DNA of 56,837 bases, from positions 1 through 56,837 of the forward strand of contig DATJHM010000100.1 of assembly GCA_035493895.1 (NCBI GenBank), given 5' to 3'. Positions 16,616 through 24,650 of this stretch are shown one piece after another (within the stretch, counting starts at the first letter, position 1; each line of letters begins with the position of its first letter). Position numbers and translations under genes: made by a program. Source of the DNA: DATJHM01 sp035493895. GTDB taxonomy: Bacteria > Chloroflexota > Ktedonobacteria > Ktedonobacterales > Ktedonobacteraceae. The notes beneath the pieces are model-generated. The model ran no database searches and had not been told where the DNA came from. It saw nothing but the letters and a program-made list of their open reading frames with translations.

Positions 16616-17029
16616 ATGTCGAAACGACCGTATGTTGGTGTTGGGGTGATTATCAGGAAAGGCGAGCAGGTTCTACTGATGAAGCGTCAGAACTCGCATG
16701 GGGATGGGACGTGGTCGATGCCAGGTGGCCATGTAGAGTTTGGTGAATCGCCGGAAGAGTGTGCTGTGCGTGAGGTTGAGGAAGAAACCGGTGTATTGAT
16801 TGCCGATGTGACCTTCCTCACGATAACCAACGACCTTTTTGAAGTAGAAGGGAAACATTATATCACCCTCTGGATGGAGAGTAGATATGTTTCTGGAGAG
16901 GCGCGGATGAACTCAGCGCGTGAGATGTCGGCGATTGGTTGGTTCTCCTGGGACGCATTGCCAACGCCACGTTTCCTGCCATTAGAGAACCTTCTGGCCG
17001 CGGGATATGTCCCGGGCAAAGAAAATTGA
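16616..17029 (+). CDS. NUDIX hydrolase
   Basis: A 137-residue NUDIX pyrophosphohydrolase. The Nudix box GX5EX7REUXEEXGU begins at GGHVEFGESPEECAVREVEE and ends in ETGV, with every catalytic Glu present. YVGVGVIIRKGEQVLLMKRQ is the first beta-strand region. The start is the ATG at 16616, seven bases after AGGGAGGG; ATGs at 16598 and 16610 are less well placed. The overall form resembles small nucleotide-pool or ADP-ribose/dNTP hydrolases, but NUDIX substrates are not predictable from this alone. Repeats follow its stop. Confidence 0.87.
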   Translation: MSKRPYVGVGVIIRKGEQVLLMKRQNSHGDGTWSMPGGHVEFGESPEECAVREVEEETGVLIADVTFLTITNDLFEVEGKHYITLWMESRYVSGEARMNSAREMSAIGWFSWDALPTPRFLPLENLLAAGYVPGKEN

Positions 17030-17045
17030 TATGCAATAGATCGGC

Positions 17046-17129
17046 AGGAAGCGTGCGGAAGGGAGAGGTGGCCGGAGGGGGAACGCGGATGGGTAGGAAG
17101 CGTGCGGAAGGGAGAGGTGGCCGGAGGGG
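17046..17129 (+). repeat. Two direct copies of a 35-bp repeat
   Basis: An identical 35-base unit, beginning AGGAAGCGTGCGGAAGGGAG, lies at 17046-17080 and 17095-17129 with a period of 49 bases. The spacer and flank share GGGAACGCG/GGGTACGCG-like ends. It is GC-rich and noncoding, between the NUDIX and sugar-isomerase genes. Confidence 0.75.
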
Positions 17130-17134
17130 TACGC

Positions 17135-17256
17135 GAATCGGCATGAAGCGCGATCCCTACCTCTGCGTTTCTTCGAGAGTGGGAATATTGTGCCTCCTCC
17201 GTGCCACACGCGATTCGGTTGATGCGGATTTGGCGCAGACAGGCAGCGCCTCTACG
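17135..17256 (+). repeat. Composite repeat ending in a REP-like unit
   Basis: Bases 17150-17210 share CCTCTGCGTTTC, TTGTGCC-like and CCGTGCCA elements with 3779-3850. Then GGTTGATGCGGATTTGGCGC leads into the REP-like core at 17233-17256 (GCGCAGACAGGCAGCGCCTC then TACG). Confidence 0.5.
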
Positions 17257-17300
17257 ACAGGGGAAGAGACGTATAGTTAGTGACAAGGATGTATGTGAAT

Positions 17301-18143
17301 ATGACGAGCAAAGAAGCAGTGAGCGGAAGACGTTTATCCGTTTCGACCTGGAGTTTGCATCGGACACTGGGCAATCCGAGATCTTACGGCGTTGAGCAGG
17401 ATATTCCTGTAGAGAGCCATGGCAGGGGAGCGATTACCCTGTTAGAACTGCCGCAACGTCTGGCAGATTTTGGCATTCATACGCTGGAGATCTGTCATTT
17501 TCATCTGCCGACGCTGGATGTGGGCTATTTACGTGAACTGCGTGGAGCGTTGGAACAGGCAGAGATCGAACTTTTTTCGTTTCTGGTGGATGATGGCGAT
17601 ATTACCCATCCTGATCCGGTAGAGCTCGAGCGCAATATTCGCTGGATCAACCAGTGGTTCGATGTGGCGAGTCAGCTTGGAGCGCGCTGTATACGCGTCG
17701 TTGGTGGGAAAGCGGCACCTTCAGCGGAGAGCCTTGAGCAGAGTGTGCGTGAGCTGGAGAAGATGGTGGAGCGAGCACAGGCTCAGGGGATGCGGCTGAT
17801 GACGGAGAACTGGCTCAATCTGCTCTCGACGCCACAGGCTGTGCAGCGTGTTTGTGGGCGGTTGGATGGGAAGGTTGGGCTGTGTTTTGATTTTGGCAAC
17901 TGGCGTGGTGAGGGGAAGTATGCAGATCTGGAGCAGATTGTTACTTATGCTGAGTCCTGCCATACCAAAGCGCATTTTGCTGCGCCGTTCGAGCTGGATC
18001 GCGCCGATTACGAGCGCTGTCTGGAGATCACGCGCCGGGCGCACTTTGCCGGACCTTACACGCTGATCTACGATGGTCCCAATGCGGACGAATGGACGGG
18101 GCTGGCGTTGGAGCGTGATGTCGTGCAGACGTATTTGCAGTAA
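17301..18143 (+). CDS. Sugar phosphate isomerase/epimerase-like TIM-barrel protein
   Basis: A protein of about 280 residues in the xylose-isomerase-like TIM-barrel (AP endonuclease 2) superfamily. LSVSTWSLHRTLGNP is the first strand, LADFGIHTLEICHFHLP the second, and CIRVVGGKAAP, MRLMTENWL and GLCFDFGNWRGEG give the metal-ligand strands. Members isomerise or epimerise sugars or keto-acids with a divalent metal. The substrate is unknown. I prefer the ATG at 17301 with AAGGA upstream; in-frame GTG 17280 and ATG 17289 lie closer to or within repeat sequence. The SRPBCC gene follows after 85 bases. Confidence 0.78.
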   Translation: MTSKEAVSGRRLSVSTWSLHRTLGNPRSYGVEQDIPVESHGRGAITLLELPQRLADFGIHTLEICHFHLPTLDVGYLRELRGALEQAEIELFSFLVDDGDITHPDPVELERNIRWINQWFDVASQLGARCIRVVGGKAAPSAESLEQSVRELEKMVERAQAQGMRLMTENWLNLLSTPQAVQRVCGRLDGKVGLCFDFGNWRGEGKYADLEQIVTYAESCHTKAHFAAPFELDRADYERCLEITRRAHFAGPYTLIYDGPNADEWTGLALERDVVQTYLQ

Positions 18144-18228
18144 AGCGAGGGGCGAGAGGGTCGGTGGGGAAACGTCAATGGCCGTCAGGGGGCTTGTCTT
18201 CCCTTTTCGGATGGAAAGGAACACGTCA

Positions 18229-18711
18229 ATGGAAAATCTCCAACTCACACAGACGCCAGTTGCAAAAGCGGAAATGTTGATTCGGAGACCAGTTGCAGAG
18301 GTATTTGAGGCGTTTATCAATCCTGCTATAACAACCAGATTCTGGTTTACCAGAAGCAGTGGTCGGTTGGAACCGGGTAGCCAGGTCCAATGGGATTGGG
18401 AGATGTATGCTGTCTCTTCCCAGGTGAGTGTCAAGGCCATTGAAGAAAATAAGCGCATTCTCATCGAATGGTCTGGCTACGGCACACCTAGTCCGGTCGA
18501 GTGGATTTTTACAGCGCTCTCCGATGACACCACGTTTGTCAGCATCACCCACACCGGCTTCCGTGGGAATGGGGATGAAGTTGTCAATCAGGCAATTGGT
18601 TCAACTGAAGGCTTCACATTGGTGCTCAGTGGGCTCAAGGCGTTCCTTGAGCACAACGTCATATTAGATCTTGTAGCTGACCGTTTTCCCAAGCAGCTTG
18701 AAGATCACTAA
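18229..18711 (+). CDS. SRPBCC (AHSA1-like) domain protein
   Basis: A 160-residue SRPBCC-fold protein. AEMLIRRPVAEVFEAFINP is the first strand and helix, FWFTRSSGRLEPG and WEMYAVSSQVSVKAIEENKR form the central sheet, and GSTEGFTLVLSGLKAFLEHN the long C-terminal helix lining the pocket. Family members bind hydrophobic ligands; no catalytic role is evident. The start is ATG 18229 with GAAAGGA upstream; the frame stays open further upstream but overlaps the preceding gene. A strong hairpin lies 120 bases downstream. Confidence 0.82.
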   Translation: MENLQLTQTPVAKAEMLIRRPVAEVFEAFINPAITTRFWFTRSSGRLEPGSQVQWDWEMYAVSSQVSVKAIEENKRILIEWSGYGTPSPVEWIFTALSDDTTFVSITHTGFRGNGDEVVNQAIGSTEGFTLVLSGLKAFLEHNVILDLVADRFPKQLEDH

Positions 18712-18831
18712 TGTCTCCAGAGTTGATCCAGATGGCAAGGAAATTGTATCGCAAAGAAGATACACACATGGGTTCATTTCATCCATAGTGGGCACGATTT
18801 TTTGCCATGATGGGTAGAGAAACCGAAATTC

Positions 18832-18869
18832 CCATCAGAGGGTGGCGTACATGTGTCACCCTCTGATGG
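18832..18869. terminator. Hairpin between convergent genes
   Basis: CCATCAGAGGGTG (18832-18844) and CACCCTCTGATGG (18857-18869) form a perfect 13-bp stem with a 12-base loop. It sits between the SRPBCC gene and convergent hflX and probably ends transcription from both sides, although neither side has a long T-run. Confidence 0.65.
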
Positions 18870-18928
18870 ATAGTTTCTTGAGAGAAATGGTGGGAAATGA
18901 GTCTCTCCCGATGATAGTTTTGTATTGA

Positions 18929-20272
18929 TTACACACGGACGTTGCGTCGTGTGGTGTGCTGCTGGAACGGCAAGAAAGGGCCGCTGTGATTGGTCGGGAT
19001 GTGCCCGCGCATATGCGTCCCCTCCTCCTCGTATTCCTCGCTTTCGATCGTGCCGAAGCGGTGCAACTGTGCTACTAATTCGCCGTGATCGTAGGGAATG
19101 ATGACATCGAGCGCGACAAACTGTTCTACCAGCGTCTTGCTGATGCAGCGTAGTAACTCTTCAGTACCGGTGCCCTGAGCCGCTGAGATTTGCACTGTTG
19201 GCAGCTTGCTTGATATACCCTGAAGTTGCAAGGGAATATCGGACGGTAGCAGATCCATCTTGTTCAGCGCTACCACCATCGGCAGGCCGCCTGCGCCGAT
19301 CTCTTCCAGGACCTGTTCGACCGCCGCAACCTGCGTATGGACCTGGGGATGAGATGCGTCAACGACATGTAGCAGCACGTCAGCTTCGGCCACCTCTTCC
19401 AGCGTGGCACGGAAGGCGGCGACCAGCGTCGTAGGAAGGCGCTGGACAAAACCAACGGTATCGGTCAGCAAGAACTCCTGGCCGCCCGCCTGACGTACAC
19501 GGCGGGTAGTGGGGTCCAGCGTGGCGAAGAGCTTATCTTCGGCGAGTGTGTGCGTGTCATTGGCCAGACGGTTGAGCAGGGTCGACTTCCCGGCATTGGT
19601 ATAGCCGACGAGAGCGACGACGGGCGCGCCAGTGTACTTGCGTCGTTCGCGATGAATCTGACGTTCGGCACGTACGTGCTCGAGATCTTCCTCCAACTGG
19701 TCCTTCTGGCGGCGCAGCATACGGCGGTCGACCTCGATCTGTTTCTCACCTTCACCGCGCTGCTGAGTGCCGCCGCGCTGACGTGAGAGGTGCGACCACT
19801 GGCGGGTCAATCTTGGCAGATCATATTCGACCTGAGCAAGCTCAACCTGGAGACGACCCTCGCGAGTGCGAGCACGCTGTCCAAAGATGATCAGAATCAG
19901 GGCCGTACGATCGAGGACCTGAACTTCCAGCTCGCGTTCAAGATTGCGATGCTGACCTGGTTTGAGCTCGAGATCAAAGATCACGGCGTCACAATCGTGG
20001 GCATGAACCAGCTCGCCGAGCTCTTTCACCTTGCCCGATCCCAGAAGCATACCGGGATTCGGCTTTTGCAGACGTTGCACCATGCGGTCCATGCAGGCCA
20101 CGCCAGCGGTTGTAGCCAGTCGTTCCAGCTCATCGAGCGACTCATTGACGGACCAATCAACCTCGGGCATCTCAACACTGACCAGAATCGCCCGCTCAGG
20201 GGCACGAGAGAGCAGGCCGTCAAGGGGCCGCTCATCATTATTTGTATTTTTTGCAGAAAATTGTTCAGCCAA
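18929..20272 (-). CDS. hflX: GTPase HflX
   Basis: HflX is a ribosome-associated GTPase that splits or rescues stalled ribosomes. The N-terminal domain has NPGMLLGSGKVKEL and VIFDLELKPGQHRNLE. The linker is ARTREGRLQVELAQVEYDLP followed by the Gly-rich QRGG. The G domain has G1 GYTNAGKSTLLNRL, G2 TLDPTTRRV, G3 DTVGFVQRLP and G4 NKMD. The frame stays open to an ATG at 20551, but that extra stretch is Ser/His/Ile-rich and unlike HflX. I place the start at TTG 20272, with GAGGAG six bases before it, giving 447 residues, normal for the family. The start is uncertain. Confidence 0.88.
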   Translation of the reverse strand: MAEQFSAKNTNNDERPLDGLLSRAPERAILVSVEMPEVDWSVNESLDELERLATTAGVACMDRMVQRLQKPNPGMLLGSGKVKELGELVHAHDCDAVIFDLELKPGQHRNLERELEVQVLDRTALILIIFGQRARTREGRLQVELAQVEYDLPRLTRQWSHLSRQRGGTQQRGEGEKQIEVDRRMLRRQKDQLEEDLEHVRAERQIHRERRKYTGAPVVALVGYTNAGKSTLLNRLANDTHTLAEDKLFATLDPTTRRVRQAGGQEFLLTDTVGFVQRLPTTLVAAFRATLEEVAEADVLLHVVDASHPQVHTQVAAVEQVLEEIGAGGLPMVVALNKMDLLPSDIPLQLQGISSKLPTVQISAAQGTGTEELLRCISKTLVEQFVALDVIIPYDHGELVAQLHRFGTIESEEYEEEGTHMRGHIPTNHSGPFLPFQQHTTRRNVRV

Positions 20273-20766
20273 ACCCAACTCCTCTTTCCTTGATGCCGGT
20301 ACAATTGTATGTATATCTTTTGTCAATCGATGCGAGATGCATGGTATGCTGCGACGATGTATGTTGTTAGCTATAGTTCCCTCTGAGAGAAGTGTACCGA
20401 CGAAAAGTAGTGCAGTTATGGGTAGTGAGTGTAGAGAACATGTTGATTTGTTCTGGAAGAAGATACTCTGGAAAAGAGTGGTGTGCGAAAAAAGGTGAGA
20501 GGCTTTTATCGGAGCCTGGGGTATCTTCTCAACTAACGTACCATAGCTCACTCCTTCTTCTCTGAAGTGCAGAGAACAGGCAGCTAAGCCAGCAGCAGCA
20601 TATGCCTATGATTGGTACAGATTAGTTGAAAGTTATCACTCGTGGCATCTCCTGATGAAGTCTATTTTGTGGTTAACGTAGTCAAGTATACACAACTTTT
20701 TGCGAAAAGTCAAGGGAGTGGAATGATGAAATGATGAAATTATGGTAAAGGTGCTGTTTATCTGTC

Positions 20767-20881
20767 CTATCATCTCCGTAGAGGCGCAGACAAGCCGGAA
20801 ATAAGCCTGTACCCGGTGCCTATCGATCTCCCCTCAATCCCGTGACATTGCAGGCAAGCAGTGCCTCTACGGGGATGATAG
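20767..20881. repeat. REP-like palindromic repeat, GCAGACAAGC family
   Basis: CTATCATCTCCGTAGAGGCGC (20767-20787) pairs, with two changes, with the sequence ending GCCTCTACGGGGATGATAG at 20881. The interior holds GCAGACAAGCC and CCCGTGACATTGCAGGCAAG, both shared with the cluster at 39905-40095. Confidence 0.65.
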
Positions 20882-20883
20882 AG

Positions 20884-20914
20884 GACCCACCCTGACCACG
20901 TTACAGGGTGGGTC
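20884..20914 (-). terminator. Hairpin downstream of the ABC-F gene
   Basis: GACCCACCCTG and CAGGGTGGGTC form a perfect 11-bp GC-rich stem with a 9-base loop, 13 bases beyond the ABC-F stop codon. There is no T-run on the minus strand, so termination is likely but not certain. Confidence 0.6.
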
Positions 20915-20926
20915 TTCCATTTGACG

Positions 20927-22531
20927 TTAAGCGCGTTGGAGTAGTTCATCATATTTTTCATCGTAGACCACAATGCGGCCTTCTGGCATGAGAAGTAGCG
21001 TATTAGGTTTTAGATGTTGTACAAACTCGACATCGTGCGTCACCGTAATGATCGTTCCGCTATAGCTGCCGAGCGCCTCGCCGATGATCGTGCGTGAGAG
21101 CGCGTCCAGGTGGGTCGTGGGCTCGTCCAGCATCAACAGATTGGGGCCAGCCAGGACCATCTTGGCGAGCGCCAGGCGCGTCTTCTCACCACCACTCAGC
21201 GTGCCGATTTTTTGGAACACGCGGTCACCGTTAAACAGAAAGCGACCGAGAATGCTGCGTACGCGTTTTGTATTCTCGGGAAGAACCGTCGTCGCCTCAT
21301 TGATAACCGTATTCTCATAGTCGAGGCCCTCGCTCTCCTGAGCATAGTAGCCGATCTCGACGCGGTCGCCGATCGTGACGCGTCCGCTCTGTATTGGTGT
21401 GAGATCGAGCATGGCGCGCATCAGCGTTGTTTTACCGACGCCGTTGAGGCCAACGATGACCATACGCTGACCACGCTCAACCAGGAAGCTCACATTGCGG
21501 AAGATCTCTTTTGTATCGTAGCGTTTAGAGAGTCGATCGGCCACGATCACATCCTGTCCGCTGGGCTGGCGAACGGGGAAATCGATCTTAATGCGACGGC
21601 TGTTTTGTGGCAACTGGGGCTTGCTCGTCTCCAATTCCGCGATACGTTTATCAACAGCGATACGTTGGCTGACGCGGGTCGCGCCATAGCCGCGCAACTT
21701 CTCGGACGTTTTGCGCAAACGTGTAATCTCGCGTTCCTGCTGATGTTTCGTGCGTTCCATCAAGGCCAGTGCATCGCCAGTAACGGTCAGATAGTTTGAA
21801 TAGGTGCCGCGATATTCCTCAAGCTTGTGCGTAAATTCGTTGAGGCGTAGCACTTTGGTGATACTGCGATCCAGCAGGTCCAGATCGTGCGAAATGATCA
21901 GAATGGCCCCTTTATAGGTCTGGAGAAATTCCATGAGCCAGTTGCTTGCCTCGACATCCAGAAAGTTCGTGGGTTCGTCGAGCATCAGGAGTTCAGGATT
22001 CTGGAAAAGCAGGCGTACCAGAGCCAGCTTGGTTTTTTGTCCGCCGCTCAGCGTACTTACCTTGCGATCCAGCGTCACGCCACCGATATTCAAACCGGCA
22101 ATCAGCTCTTCACAGCGCGCATCAGCCTCATAGTATCCCAGACTTTCCAGCGCCTCCTGAGCCTGAGAAAAGCGCGTAAGAAGCTGCTCCAGATCATCAT
22201 TCCCCTCAGCCATACGTGCCGAGATCTCTTCATATTGAAGAAGCGCCTTATCCAGACCTGTGCTGGTAAAGACGAAGTCACGCACCGTACTGCCCTCGGC
22301 GACCGACGTTTCGTGCGCCACATCCTGCGAGAGATAGCCATGAGTGCGAGGAAGAATCGCCGTGCCTCCATCGGCCTCAAGCAGACCGGCAACGATTTTT
22401 AGCAAAGAACTTTTGCCAGCGCCATTGACACCGATGAGACCGGCTTTCTCGCCGGGAGCGACAGTAAAGGAGACATCATCAAGAATACGACGTGGTCCAT
22501 AAGAGAGTTGAATATGATTAACCTGTAACAT
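20927..22531 (-). CDS. ABC-F family ATP-binding protein
   Basis: A 534-residue protein with two ABC ATPase domains and no membrane segment, the hallmark of ABC-F factors that act on the ribosome. Walker A motifs are GVNGAGKSS and GLNGVGKTT. Signature motifs are STLSGGQKTKLAL and GTLSGGEKTRLAL. Walker B segments are LLMLDEPTNFLD and LLMLDEPTTHLD. The interdomain linker is charged (KHQQEREITRLRKTSEKLRG). I use the ATG at 22531 with AAGGA upstream; the frame continues to 22696 but that stretch is not protein-like. Members rescue stalled ribosomes or protect against ribosome-targeting antibiotics. Which applies here cannot be told. Confidence 0.9.
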   Translation of the reverse strand: MLQVNHIQLSYGPRRILDDVSFTVAPGEKAGLIGVNGAGKSSLLKIVAGLLEADGGTAILPRTHGYLSQDVAHETSVAEGSTVRDFVFTSTGLDKALLQYEEISARMAEGNDDLEQLLTRFSQAQEALESLGYYEADARCEELIAGLNIGGVTLDRKVSTLSGGQKTKLALVRLLFQNPELLMLDEPTNFLDVEASNWLMEFLQTYKGAILIISHDLDLLDRSITKVLRLNEFTHKLEEYRGTYSNYLTVTGDALALMERTKHQQEREITRLRKTSEKLRGYGATRVSQRIAVDKRIAELETSKPQLPQNSRRIKIDFPVRQPSGQDVIVADRLSKRYDTKEIFRNVSFLVERGQRMVIVGLNGVGKTTLMRAMLDLTPIQSGRVTIGDRVEIGYYAQESEGLDYENTVINEATTVLPENTKRVRSILGRFLFNGDRVFQKIGTLSGGEKTRLALAKMVLAGPNLLMLDEPTTHLDALSRTIIGEALGSYSGTIITVTHDVEFVQHLKPNTLLLMPEGRIVVYDEKYDELLQRA

Positions 22532-22785
22532 TACCCTGTATTTTCCTTTATGAGAGAAGTGTGCTTCTGCTGCGTAAACAATGGTCGGTTGTGTGATGCC
22601 GGAAGCCTCTATCGGCCCTGAGAGAGGCACGGGATGCGCGGGCGAGCGTGCTCTCGTGCATGGATGTGGCGGGAAGCACACGGTGTCGCGAAACATACCT
22701 TAGGCAGCGAGAGGATCGATGCTCGGCGCGACACACGCCATGAAGAGAGTGAAACGGTGAGAATGGAGGGAGAAGATGCCAGAGC

Positions 22786-22815
22786 AAAAACATCACTCAC
22801 CGACATTGTGAGTGA
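22786..22815 (-). terminator. Rho-independent terminator-like hairpin
   Basis: On the minus strand TCACTCAC, a 7-base loop and GTGAGTGA form an 8-bp stem, followed by TG and TTTTT (22790-22786). It lies 265 bases beyond the GH99-like gene and 255 bases before the ABC-F start. Confidence 0.65.
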
Positions 22816-22844
22816 ACAGCATCTCTATAAAGAGCCATTTTCGA

Positions 22845-22875
22845 CCGCATGAGCCCGGCGTGGTCGCTCATGCGG
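22845..22875. terminator. Hairpin, no T-run
   Basis: CCGCATGAGC (22845-22854) and GCTCATGCGG (22866-22875) form a perfect 10-bp stem with an 11-base loop. The run after it on either strand is not T-rich. Confidence 0.5.
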
Positions 22876-23079
22876 CTATTAAAACTGGAAATGGTAATCC
22901 CCGTTTCATATACATTCCTGTGTAATATACTGTGAATACTGCAACGAATAATTCCTGCATTATCATAGCAGTACTGTCAAGAGATAGGGATTGAAGCTCA
23001 CGAGAAACGACAGCGGTGGGCTTGCGTTTAGCAGGATAAATGCAAGCCAAGAAACGTCTGGAAATGCCAGTGGGAATGA

Positions 23080-24285
23080 TTAGCCGTTCCATTCCTGCGT
23101 GAACTTCTGCGTAAGATTAAGATACTCGTTGCCCCAGGTGACACTCGGCTCGATTTCCGCGCCCTCGAACCATTCGTTGAAGCTGGTGATCGTAATCCAT
23201 TCGGGATTGCTACTCATCGCAGCCTCCCAGCTGGTGGTATAAGTTGCTCCGTTGTCGCGTGGCACAATATACGCGCCAACACGTCCGGGAACACGCGTAT
23301 CATCATAACCAGGGATAATGCCAGCCGCCCAGATTTTCTGCGTGCCATTGGCCTGATTATACGCAGTAATCTTGCTGCGGAAGCCCTGATCAACCGCAGG
23401 CATCGTATTATGCTGGAGACCCCAGTAGCCGCCACTGAACAGATGAAGGCCATCGAAGACCGTGAGCAGGGTCATGTCCACCCCCTCAGCTGACCAGATC
23501 ATCTGATGATTGGGGTCAACCTGCTGGCGAATACTTGCCCAATAGCTCAACGTACGCCCATTACCCAGCGGGTCCCAGAAAAAAATGACCGGATGGCCAT
23601 TCCAATGAAAAAAGTGAGAATTATTCATATAATGGCTCGCGAGATAGTCGAGGGCACTCACAGTCTTGGCACTCCCCTGAAATGCGGGCGCATCCGTCTC
23701 AAAATAAATGCTTGAGGCGAAATTGTAGCCCGTGCTGCTCTGCAACGAGGCAGAGTCGCTCAGCAACTTCTGGAAATTCGTATCCGTCTGATCGCCTGCT
23801 CCCCACCAGGAACTGATGAAGCCCGTGAGACCTGCCGTTGCGGCCCAGTTTAGTTGACGTTCAATCGTTGTGTTATCGCTGGAATTGTATTTAATCGTAG
23901 GTTGGTCGGACATCTGGCAGGTACACCATGTCGAAGTTGAGTACCAGGGATAATAAAAGGCCAGCACCGGACGTACGCCATTATGTTGCACGGGAGGGGG
24001 AGACGTCGAAGTTGGCGGCGTAGGCTGGCCTGTCTCCGTGGCTCCAGGGGTGGGAGTACCAGGGCCCGGTGTAGCGCCAGGGGTTGAATGTGACCCTTCT
24101 GACGGAATGTTTATTGGGCTTGCAGCCGCAACAGGCGTCATAGAAAAGCCAGCAATTGGAGTAGGTATTTCCTGAGATGATTGCTGAGTAGGCTCTGACT
24201 GGCAGGCATCGAGCCCTACAGATATTAATAAACCTACAAGGACCAGAAATAGTGGAAAACGAACCTTTTTGCGAATAATGCCCAT
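23080..24285 (-). CDS. GH99-like glycoside hydrolase lipoprotein
   Basis: A 401-residue predicted lipoprotein. The N-terminus is a signal sequence (VRFPLFLVLVGLLISVGL) ending at the lipobox Cys in LDACQS. A Pro/Thr/Ser-rich spacer of about 80 residues, with TPGATPGPGTPTPGATETG, follows. The catalytic part starts PVLAFYYPWYSTSTW and includes GLTGFISSWWGAGDQTD, HWNGHPVIFFWDP and ITSFNEWFEGAEIEPS, the endomannosidase/endomannanase-type GH99 pattern with Glu in NEW and GAEIEPS. It probably cleaves mannan-type glycans outside the membrane. The start is ATG 24285 with AGGGGA upstream. It is divergent from the GH5-like gene, which suggests a shared polysaccharide role. Confidence 0.78.
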   Translation of the reverse strand: MGIIRKKVRFPLFLVLVGLLISVGLDACQSEPTQQSSQEIPTPIAGFSMTPVAAASPINIPSEGSHSTPGATPGPGTPTPGATETGQPTPPTSTSPPPVQHNGVRPVLAFYYPWYSTSTWCTCQMSDQPTIKYNSSDNTTIERQLNWAATAGLTGFISSWWGAGDQTDTNFQKLLSDSASLQSSTGYNFASSIYFETDAPAFQGSAKTVSALDYLASHYMNNSHFFHWNGHPVIFFWDPLGNGRTLSYWASIRQQVDPNHQMIWSAEGVDMTLLTVFDGLHLFSGGYWGLQHNTMPAVDQGFRSKITAYNQANGTQKIWAAGIIPGYDDTRVPGRVGAYIVPRDNGATYTTSWEAAMSSNPEWITITSFNEWFEGAEIEPSVTWGNEYLNLTQKFTQEWNG

Positions 24286-24650
24286 TATACATCCCCTATA
24301 AAGATAAATATATCTCTGCAAGTGTACAAAAAAACAGGGATAAGGTGTAGAGCTATAGTACGTTTGGGGTAGTAATGATTGGATGTGTTTGGAGTCATAG
24401 AGAAAGTGGAATAGGGAAGCATGAAGCGCTTATAAAAGAAAAAGAGACATCATTTTATCCTGCAAGAAGCCCTTGTAAAATCCCCCCATTTTATGTATGG
24501 GGATCGTTTTTTGGAGAATGAAGCGGAAAATGGGTAATACCATGGTGACCTTTAGCCTGTTAAAACAATATTTACATTGATTTTAGGGTATGAAGGGATT
24601 AAGATAGATTTGAGGTTTTCAGTATATATATGTAGCAAAGGAAGTATTTT
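24286..24650. other. Divergent promoter region of two glycosidase genes
   Basis: An AT-rich spacer of 365 bases with no gene. It holds the hairpin at 24480-24512. TTGATT (about 24577) and TAAGAT (about 24600) could be a weak promoter for the plus-strand gene, with a spacing near 17. Confidence 0.4.
24480..24512 (+). terminator. Leader terminator-like hairpin upstream of the GH5 gene
   Basis: CCCCAT (24484-24489) and ATGGGG (24497-24502) form a 6-bp stem, with outer AT/AT pairs and a CC bulge, followed by CG and six Ts. No plus-strand gene ends upstream, so it would lie in the leader of the glycosidase gene. Confidence 0.4.

Larger units (their letters stand above)
20273..20926. other. Long intergenic region between hflX and the ABC-F gene
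   Basis: About 650 bases without a supportable gene. The part next to hflX is probably its leader and promoter (see the hflX start). The part near 20767-20881 is a REP-like palindrome and 20884-20914 is a hairpin, both listed separately. Confidence 0.45.
22532..23079. other. Intergenic region between ABC-F and GH99-like genes
   Basis: No convincing gene. On the minus strand it contains, in transcription order, the hairpin 22875-22845 and the terminator-like hairpin 22815-22786, then about 255 bases before the ABC-F start. The hairpins may end the glycosidase transcript or attenuate the ABC-F leader. Confidence 0.5.

Noticed and set aside
20273..20551. Upstream extension of hflX to ATG 20551
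   Set aside because: The extra 93 residues are not HflX-like, and a better ribosome site stands before TTG 20272.
22532..22696. Upstream extension of the ABC-F gene
   Set aside because: The stretch is Pro/His/Arg-rich, unlike ABC-F proteins, and the ATG at 22531 has a good ribosome site.
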